Shown here piece after piece: positions 56,386-64,000 of a DNA stretch of 64,000 nucleotides; within the stretch, counting starts at the first letter, position 1; the number at the start of each line of letters is the position of its first letter. This DNA is from Terebella lapidaria. Lineage: Eukaryota > Annelida > Polychaeta > Terebellida > Terebellidae. The translations under genes and the position numbers were made by a program. A model generated the notes under the pieces. That model did not search any database and was not told where the DNA came from. It saw only the letters and a list, made by a program, of their open reading frames with translations. Location of the stretch: assembly GCA_949152475.1 (NCBI GenBank), contig OX424568.1, forward strand, positions 27,317,667-27,381,666, in the 5' to 3' direction.

Positions 56386-56455
56386 TTATTTCACACACAC
56401 AAGATCATCATTCTCGGTAACCGTTATGAATGATGATTTTGTGTGTGTGAAATAA
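56386..56455. other. Hairpin with 28-base arms
   Basis: The left arm 56386-56413 (TTATTTCACACACACAAGAT...) and right arm 56428-56455 (...GTGTGTGTGAAATAA) pair with one mismatch over 28 bases, with a 14-base loop. Confidence 0.85.
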
Positions 56456-56459
56456 TGCA

Positions 56460-57170
56460 CTTCGTTGATCGGACATAACAAAAGATCGACTGACTCGGTT
56501 CAAGATCAATACATACAGCAGATATTGATTCATAATACCATTGCCATCATCCCTCGCCATTAGTTGGTGCGTACATGTTTGTTTGATCACCTGACAACCT
56601 TGAGGCTAACATACATGTTTTCATGAAAAAGACAAGTTGTCTCTTTTGCATGAATCTACTGCAAGAATAAGATATTATGTATGGACAAAAGTCCAGCCAT
56701 GTTTGTTTAGTGCAACTGATTTCGGTAGTATCCTTTATTGTTAAGTGCCCATAAATCCTAATCAAATTGATGCAAAATAAACAAAGATTTTACTATGCAC
56801 ATGAAATATTCGCCGCTTTAGTTATCCCATACAATTCCGCTATTTTTATCACACTCGTTGTTCGTGTAATCTGGAATGAACATGGGGTAATCTTGCCGAT
56901 CGTTCTCATGTAGTTCAATTTCCTTGAATATGCTTCCATGCTTCCATGATCTTTCCATGATGCATAGATTCGCCTAGAAATTTGTTGTTTTTGACTTTCA
57001 CACACTTCTCATAGCCTACCTACCTAGCCTACCATAGGGCTGGTACGTCACGTGCTCTCATTGTGTGATTCTGGTGACGAACAAACATACACATTTTGTC
57101 TAATAAGAATAGTACTCAGTCTAGAACTCAAAATACTCATGTAACACAAAAACTGTCTGTCTGTTTCACA
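56460..57170. other. Stretch with no recognised gene
   Basis: Short ORFs on both strands only. A repeated CTTCCATG (near 56934-56958) is the one local repeat noticed. Confidence 0.4.
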
Positions 57171-57269
57171 ACAGGATCACACTATGACGAAATATGACTT
57201 ACCATTCCTATTTACGACGCCTAGAATACTCACTCCCACACGTGATTACAAAAAGTAAGCTGACAATGC

Positions 57270-57640
57270 GGTGGTTTGATGCTAACGATAGTACAGCACA
57301 CGAAAGAGAAGGTTCTGACCAATGCATTCTGCGAGCCCAGACCCTGTGTCTACATTACAAGGCATTAATGGGTGTCATAATTTGGGGGATTCCCCTCTCT
57401 GACCGATATTAATTTCCTGGCCCATTGACCTTCTACTGAACTGTAAAACGGAGCCCATGTTTATATGGTGGGATTACTACGGACCACAGCGAGTAGGATT
57501 CTTCACTTGGAAGAACAGGCGGAGAGACCAAAACACCCAGTTATACTGCTCGACATCATAGCTTAGTTGCTGAAGTAAATATCCAGTACTAACTATGATA
57601 ATTGGTGTCTTTCACGCATAGGAGTATCCGTCCATTTTCA
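57270..57640. repeat. Diverged copy of the block x/y core
   Basis: GTGTCTACATTACAAGG, GGGTGTCATAATTTGGGGGA, ATTAATTTCCTGGCCCATTG and TATATGGTGGGATTACT are in the order of 10700-10840. Confidence 0.65.
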
Positions 57641-58530
57641 TTAGTTATCGCCAATTGTGATTTTTAATGTGCTCCAAAAAAAGTCTCGCTAATCATCGTG
57701 CCTTGGTGTCCTACGGAATCTCTCGTTGTTGGGTACATCACACCTCAGTACACTTCATTTTTTCGTAGTGGTTATTGCGTCGTTGCTGTACTCATGACAT
57801 TTAATCTATGTATAGAAACGTCATGCCCGCGGTAAATTTATGCGCAGTTGTGATTATCAGATTTGAAGTCCTCAGATACCCAACTATTCACTATTCTGTA
57901 AAATATCTCATCACTTCACTGTCTTGATGTGTTGCATATTAGACGAGACGCGAGCAACAGGCGTGAGTCAAAAAGTGTTTGGAGAATAAATTAAACGAAA
58001 ACAAATACATTTACACACGGTGACAGTTATGTTAGCAACATTGGTCACCAGCTAGATACGACCTTCGTTTTTTTCTGGTGTCCATCACATGTCATGTAAT
58101 CATGTTGTTTGTTCATGTCTGTAATGTTGAGGTGTGAAAAATAAACTATCTATCTGCTATATTGAGAGGTTTCAAGAAGATTTATTGTGCTATTAGCTGA
58201 ATCGGTGCTATAAATCACAGTGTTTAATCCGTAATTTGTTATGTGGATATCACCTTACCCCGAAATCACACCAGTTGGGCAATATTCTGGACAGTGGGCA
58301 AAGGCCATTATATGCATTAATAGTATGAAGGTGTGAGAATATAGGCAACAATTCTGGTATACCTGATGTTTTACTGCAATCACTAACTTCATAGAACCCA
58401 AACTAGTGAAACATACCTCGATGTTGTACAGTAGGAAAAGTTTTACATAGAAGCAGGATTTCACTGCATCAAGCCGTTACACTGACATGGATTGCTGATG
58501 ATAACTCTATGCCAAATAGCCTGATTGCTT
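57641..58530. other. Stretch with no recognised gene
   Basis: No ORF over 70 codons, no repeat similarity noticed. Confidence 0.4.
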
Positions 58531-58533
58531 TGA

Positions 58534-58621
58534 AACTTGACATGCCCATAGGAATTTACATGTTGGAGAAAAAACATTCGCATCTGTATTCACTCTTGAC
58601 AAGCCGACAAAGAAACATTCA
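58534..58621 (+). repeat. Inverted repeat partner of 61701-61785
   Basis: ACTTGACATGCCCATAGGA, AAAACATTCGCATCTGTATT and CACTCTTGACAAGCCGACAA occur here and as their complement at 61701-61785, 3.1 kb away, with a gap of a few bases. Confidence 0.8.
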
Positions 58622-58959
58622 AAGCTCGCGGTAATGTGCTTAATGTGCCTTGGGAATGCATGTCACTGGATACATCAAGAGAAACTGCAGCATTACCGTC
58701 TTGTGAAAGACGTGATAGCGGTGATTCTCACATTGGCTTGACTGCTGTACGGGTTATATGGCTTACTGTATGGAACATTTATCAATAGTGTCAGTTTGCC
58801 GGAAGCATGCATCACAATTTACGCTATCACTGAAGTTGTTAGCCTATTTAATCAAGGTCTAGTCCCATGAGAAATACATCCAGATAATGATTGAAACTTC
58901 GAAGAAAACATTTTGTGTACAATCAGTATGATTGAATGATATTCACATAAATGTAAGGG

Positions 58960-59115
58960 TGTGAATTCCAAGCACGCAGTGAGAAGGGATCTGATCAATA
59001 TAGATTTTTCAGTCTGGACCTTGTCTACATTACATGGGGAAATTGCGTGGTAATTTTGGAGATACTCGTCTGTGAGTGACATTAATTTCCTGGCCCCTTG
59101 ACCTGATAACGAAAT
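58960..59115. repeat. Short diverged copy of the block x/y core
   Basis: GTGAATTCCAAGCACGC, ACATTACATGGGGA and CATTAATTTCCTGGCCCCTT. Confidence 0.55.
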
Positions 59116-59727
59116 GCTCCCGAACCACTAGGTGATATTGACATCTTTAACATGGCGTGCTTGTGCGTTACTTGTGCGCGGTCATGGCTCACTGAAAGGT
59201 CATATCAAAGTGTCATGAGTAGAAATGATAAAACAACAAAAATGCTTTGAATCGGGAAAATATCGCAATATTCGTATGGATTATAATGCAATTTCATTCC
59301 CTGTGTGTCAGTTTCATTTTGCAGTAGATTTCGGAAGTTCTAATATGCCACAATTTGTCTCCAATATACAACTGTGATACGACTATCCTGATACTGCGAC
59401 TATACCGGGAAATTTCATGGCCATACGACTATCACGGGAAATCGCGACTATCTCAGGAACGACTGTGACAATCCCGGGAACCCGTTAACATATTATATGT
59501 AACCATACACTACGCATATCACAGCTTTGAGCGGTAACACCACCATATAACTTCCCTAATTTTATATAAACAAAAATGTAAGCCTAGCTCTTGGCTTTCA
59601 ATACATTAATACAGGAAAGTGTGATCCATATCCTAACTATAATCCCACCATAGAACTTCCCAAGTTTTGTATAAAAAAAAATGTAGGCCTAGTTTTTGTC
59701 TCTGAATACATTTGTATAAACTATTTG

Positions 59728-59782
59728 GTCGGGCTTCAAAATCTGACTGTATTGGTGGTAATAGATTGATACCCACATTCAT
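59728..59782 (-). repeat. Family A 5' fragment
   Basis: GGTCGGGCTTCAAAATCTGA and GGTGGTAATAGATTGATAC with an internal deletion. It is followed by the ACTGAGTCGGTGTCACTG linker that also follows the copy at 26503. Confidence 0.65.
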
Positions 59783-59841
59783 ACCACTGAGTCGGTGTCA
59801 CTGATGGCGGACGTTGAATCTGTCCCGGAGGATACCATCAT

Positions 59842-60145
59842 CTCAGTAGCCTTCTGGCTTGTGATTAGGTGCTTGTATGCTTGTCATATATCTATTCCAT
59901 GGGGTTTGTTTCAGATTTCTAAATTAATTTTATAGGTTGTTGGGCAGTTGTATACTAATTCCATCAGGTGTACAGTAGAAACAACTACATTCAACACACT
60001 GTCTGCCTCAGATGACGCCAATGTGTCTTTGTATAAACCATTTGGTCGGGCTTTGTTTCTATTGCAAAATGTTGTATTTTACGTTTGTTATTGGTATCAT
60101 CAAAATCTGACTGTATCGGTGGTAATAGATTGATACTTACATTAT
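59842..60145 (-). repeat. Family A repeat, long form
   Basis: CTCAGTAGCCTTCTGGCTTG, GTTGGGCAGTTGTATACTAA, GTAGAAACAACTACATTC, CTGTCTGCCTCAGATGACGC, GGTCGGGCTTTGTTTCTATT and GGTAATAGATTGATACTTAC. This is the most complete copy in the window with 26745-27050. It sits inside the 1.73-kb inverted-repeat element. Confidence 0.8.
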
Positions 60146-61373
60146 TACAGGAAAGTGTGATCCATGTCTTAACTATTTACATGTGCTACACTTCAAGTCA
60201 CCAGGGCCGTAATCTCGCCCATTTCCAATATAAACCCCATAATTACACATCTTTTTCCACTGTGAAAGATACATACAATTAAAGCAAAACACATAGATAA
60301 TGTTGTATAATACACCATATACCCGATGCCAAGGTATTGAAGAAGAATTTAAATCGTGTCACAGAATAAACTATTATATTTTATTATATGATTATTATAT
60401 TCTAATTAATTTTGGAGTAAGACCTATTAACATGATTAAATGACCAAGTTTAGCACGTTCCCATTTACTAGGTTGTGACCAACCCCAATCATCATGGTAT
60501 CTTTCGCCTATGTGAGCAAGCAAATAACTATTATACCAAAGATTTCAAGTGGAATCTTTGATTTTCCAACTTCAGCTCGTTTGACACAGCTTGAAGTTAA
60601 TTTTTTTTTTCACAAAAGACACGTAACTTTGATCAAGTAATTCTGCCATGAATGTATTTTATATAGGGGCCTACCACAGATATCAATATATATCCTATAC
60701 TGTATATCTAGTTTACATCAAGTTCACTATATTTTGTGCTCTTCAATGTATCCTTTATTATATGTACATTATTATGTTGGAATACATGTACTCTTGTCAG
60801 CCTATCTTTCATATGGATGGCATTTTATAAGAATACGCTCTTTGAATAGATAAGTGGTTATATTTGGGCTTTTATTTTATGTATTCCTACAATATCTTAA
60901 TTTTATCAATACTAACGTTACAACTGCATGTTAGTTCTGTCAATGAACAACTCACTTCTCGGTATTATATTTCACGATTCCCGAGTCCAATTTCCCGACC
61001 TAGTCGTATGAGGGGGTTTATTTTTCCCGGGATAGTCGCCGTTCCTGGCATAGTTGCACCCAGATTCCCGGGATAGTTGCAGTCCCGGGATAGTCGTATC
61101 ACATACGACTCAATGACTGGATGACCCTTTACTGCTAAATAAATATCAACTATTCTGTGGTGCCAAGAAACAATAGTTGTACATGTATGAACTGATGCAA
61201 GGGTACTGATTTGCTGGATGGATTGTGCAGTATATCATATCCGTAGATCATTGGTTCTCATTAAATGGCAATGTTTATCCTCCTCCTCTAAGTGAGTGAT
61301 GCTGTTACGATTTAAAATCTAAATTGTGAATGTATGTTTCATTCTCATTTGTTCGTCATGAGGTACAGAGTTT

Positions 61374-61676
61374 GGATGTAAGTATCGATCTATTACCACC
61401 AATACAGCCAAATTTTGATGATTCCAATAACAAACATACAAAATTTTGCAATGGAAACAAATCCCGACCAATTACTTTATCAAAAGACACACTGGCGTCA
61501 TCAGGGGCAGACACTGTGGTAGATGTAGTTGTTTCTACTGTACACCTGATGGAATTAGCATACAACTGCCCAACAACCTATGATAATAATTTAGAAATCC
61601 GAAACAAACCCCATGGAATAGATATATGACAAGTACATAGTACCTAATCACAAGCCAAAAGGCTACTGGTATACTC
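61374..61676 (+). repeat. Family A repeat, long form
   Basis: GTAAGTATCGATCTATTACC, ACACACTGGCGTCATCAGGG, GTACACCTGATGGAATTAGC, ACTGCCCAACAACCTATGAT, CCCATGGAATAGATATATGA and AATCACAAGCCAAAAGGCTA. Opposite orientation to 59842. Confidence 0.8.
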
Positions 61677-61700
61677 ACATTGTTGATGGTATACTCATAT

Positions 61701-61785
61701 GAATGTTTCTTTGTCGGCTTGTCAAGAGTGAATACAGATGCGAATGTTTTTTCTCCAATGTTAAGTCCTATGGGCATGTCAAGTT
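61701..61785 (-). repeat. Inverted repeat partner of 58534-58621
   Basis: TTGTCGGCTTGTCAAGAGTG, AATACAGATGCGAATGTTTT and CTATGGGCATGTCAAGT. Confidence 0.8.
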
Positions 61786-62417
61786 GATGGTATACTCATA
61801 TGATGGTATAATCACAAGCCAAAAGGCTACTGAGTTGAAGGATGTTGACCGTCGTGTTCATACTGTGAACTTAATCGACAGCACTAAAAATATTGGAACA
61901 GCACTATATATTTACAGCACTAAAAATATAACTATAGGAACCATTACCACGATACGACACCATCATATGCGCGTGTGATCAGATCACTGGATGCGTTTAT
62001 TAGAAAATAAATTTGTCTGTTCTGCGAAATATGACGATGCTGGGCTATATTTTCAACTAGATACATTTATTAATAGAACTGCAACCACAAAGGTTCTGAT
62101 GACCCTGTAACAAAGGTTGAGCTCCTACCAGAAGCATTCAAAGTCTGAGCTCTCGACATCAATGCCTAGTTGTGGAGGATTTTCGACATCTGATGACAAC
62201 AAGTTAATGGTACACATCCTGGTTCCGCTAAGACGTCTCGGCCAGATTCAGTCTTTTCGAAGGCATTTCCTTCCGAGCGTCTTCGGTTGAATTTTCGTTG
62301 CTAAATTCCCGCTGGCGGCGCCTCGACACATTTGCTTCTCCTCCGGCTATTCAGCTTTCACTACCGCTGGAGTCTTCCAGACGTCAACCATGGCAATATA
62401 CTCTGATTTTTATAACT

Positions 62418-62919
62418 TGTTCACAACGGTTTTTGACGATATTTTTGCGATGCTAAATGTTATCGTTCTGTAACTTGGTATACTTCACCTGGTAGCCAAA
62501 AGACAATTTTCTATCAAATTTCAGGCTTCTGTCACAATAATTGAAGAAATTGGTCATCTACTCCAATATTCGATGTTTGAGCATATTCGATGATGTGGTC
62601 CTGTTTCAATCCATCAGGATTCGAAGTATTATTGTAATTTTTACCAGAAAATACAGTGCGTGTATTCTACACAAACATGTTGGTTTCAGAAGATTGTACT
62701 GCCACAAAACCGAGCAAGTGCACAAAATTGTGTGCGGACCCAGAAATTTAATGACAGGGCTAAATTTAACATTGGGGTAGATTGCCAACTTTTTTCAATT
62801 TTCACGATGGAAGTCTGAAATTCGGTAAATTTGCCGTTTGACCCCAAGGTGAAGTATGCCAAGTTATATAACGTAACTGTTTAGCATCGCAAAACTATCA
62901 GCGAAAACAGTGTAAACGA
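62418..62919. mobile_element. Foldback element, arms about 145 bases
   Basis: Left TTTTGCGATGCTAAATG, TAACTTGGTATACTTCACC and AAATTTCAGGCTTC are inverse to right GAAGTCTGAAATTCGG, GGTGAAGTATGCCAAGTTA and TTTAGCATCGCAAAAC. The arms continue with a weaker match to about 62563 and from about 62770. The interior has no protein-like ORF. Confidence 0.7.
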
Positions 62920-64000
62920 TTTAGAAAATGTATAATTTTTTTTTGCTCAGATACTTTGAGAGACCTCATTCTGCCTTCCAGCTGTTTGTGAGAACCAGTT
63001 TTATAGACAGTTTGTACATCTTCTGGGAGCTGGTACGTATGAATGGCGGACACGATATCCGCCCATCAGCAGGGAAATGTTGTTCAGTTCGATGCTTTTC
63101 CATACAATTAATAATATCATATTTGGCCAATTTATATGTATTGTGATGTCGATATGTTCTCGAAAGGGGCTTGCAGGCTGTCCGATTTCCTACCACTCGA
63201 GCTCAGAAACACACAATTCCAGCGTCTAGTCACAAAAATAAACTAATATTGTTATATTGTGAAATACAATGACAACCAGATGACTCGGTCACCGACGACT
63301 GCTGGCCTTATCTTCCCGATATTTATTATGGTAAATAATAGACTTAACCAGTAGACCTAAAGTTAACTTATTCGGTAATATTGTTCTATTATCACCAGCA
63401 ACATCAATTCTGAATTCTGAACAAGAACTCAGTGCCAGTTGCTTTTTAGCACAGGTTATCGATGTTATCACAGATGTGAAAGTGAGTATTGTAATGGTCG
63501 TAATAAGTAAACCTGTTAACTAATTAATATTTATTTCATCAATCTGAAAAAAAAGGTTTCGTGTGACTCTTTTTCATCAAGCGTGTGTGATTTAATCATC
63601 ATTCGTTGAAAACTTGCACCCGTAGGGCGTTCACAAACCATGTGTGCTAAACAGACAATTTGAGCACATGTGTCACCCATCGGCCATATTGGTTGCTATA
63701 GTAACCAAAATTGATTGGTGTCGTGACCTTACTACAAGACATATCCCTGTAAAAAATTATCAGATTTTGCACACTTGCAACCTGTGGACGTTCACAAGAT
63801 AGTGTCTGCGAACGTGGCACGACGATCGCAAATCCATAGTATCCGCTGATCTTCGTTCGGGGGAAACAATGATAATAGCATCGTTTGTTGCAAGATATGC
63901 AAGGATAATCGAGAATTATATGAACATGTATACACATATTCCTACATTATGCCATATCATTGAGTGCATACATTTTAGAACTTATATGACAAGTATATCC
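62920..64000. other. Right end of the window, no recognised gene
   Basis: Short ORFs on both strands. A weak direct repeat (ACTTGCACCCGTAGGGCGTT near 63613; ACTTGCAACCTGTGGACGTT near 63773) is the one structure seen. Confidence 0.4.

Larger units (their letters stand above)
59373..61103. mobile_element. Inverted-repeat element of 1.73 kb with repetitive ends
   Basis: The left end starts TGTGATACGACTATCC and the right end is its inverse GGATAGTCGTATCACA. Both arms (about 110-140 bases) consist of repeats of the form CGACTATCCCGGGAA, more decayed on the left. The interior holds two family A copies and no transposase. No clear target duplication (flanks CAAC and TACG). Arrays of short repeats in the arms resemble foldback-type elements. 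Confidence 0.7.

Noticed and set aside
62606-62788. Overlapping ORFs in the foldback interior
   Set aside because: Short, on both strands, and without motifs.

Overview
The window looks like animal (metazoan) nuclear DNA: AT-rich, with no dense gene order, no convincing complete host gene, and almost every recognisable part is a repeat or the remains of one. The mix is a Ty3-type LTR element, a piggyBac transposase remnant, a CR1/L2-type LINE, a LINE ORF1 remnant with a NADAR-like domain, and repeats ending in GACGGACG runs with hairpins. That mix fits a marine invertebrate, perhaps a mollusc, but the taxon is inference from general familiarity and I could run no search.

Layout. 1-1040: broken remnant of a retroelement ORF1-like protein. 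1.13-9.69 kb and 16.75-29.05 kb: two diverged copies of one large segment, each carrying the same broken C2H2 zinc-finger gene on the minus strand. Part of the segment is also repeated in tandem within the first copy (5.41-9.70 and 9.71-14.09 kb). Insertions, deletions, a 25-bp minisatellite and foldback elements distinguish the copies. 14.79-16.53 kb: two nearly identical 439-bp direct repeats about 0.86 kb apart.

29.2-33.75 kb: an unidentified plus-strand coding remnant, possible minus-strand exon remains, a recurrent GGGACCACA hairpin motif, and a piggyBac transposase remnant (minus strand). 33.75-41.73 kb: a very young Ty3-type LTR retrotransposon (minus strand) with 547-bp LTRs and a 4-bp target duplication. 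Its 5' end is unusual: full LTR, 44 nt matching the 3' part of tRNA-Lys(CUU), then a second 221-bp piece of LTR. The element's own primer site also matches tRNA-Lys, so this looks like a fossil of primer read-through during reverse transcription.

42.1-64 kb: a 99-codon minus-strand ORF with a poly(A) signal, two opposed arrays of a ~140-bp repeat, a nest of inverted-repeat elements with a CR1/L2-like LINE inside (45.1-49.7 kb), several long hairpins, an inverted-repeat element of 1.73 kb (59.37-61.10 kb), and a foldback element near 62.4-62.9 kb. About twenty copies of one short dispersed family (called family A here) are scattered through the window.

The genes do not form a pathway. The window is best read as a repeat-rich intergenic or intronic region with layered insertions: old duplication first, then insertion of foldback and LINE elements, then the young LTR element.
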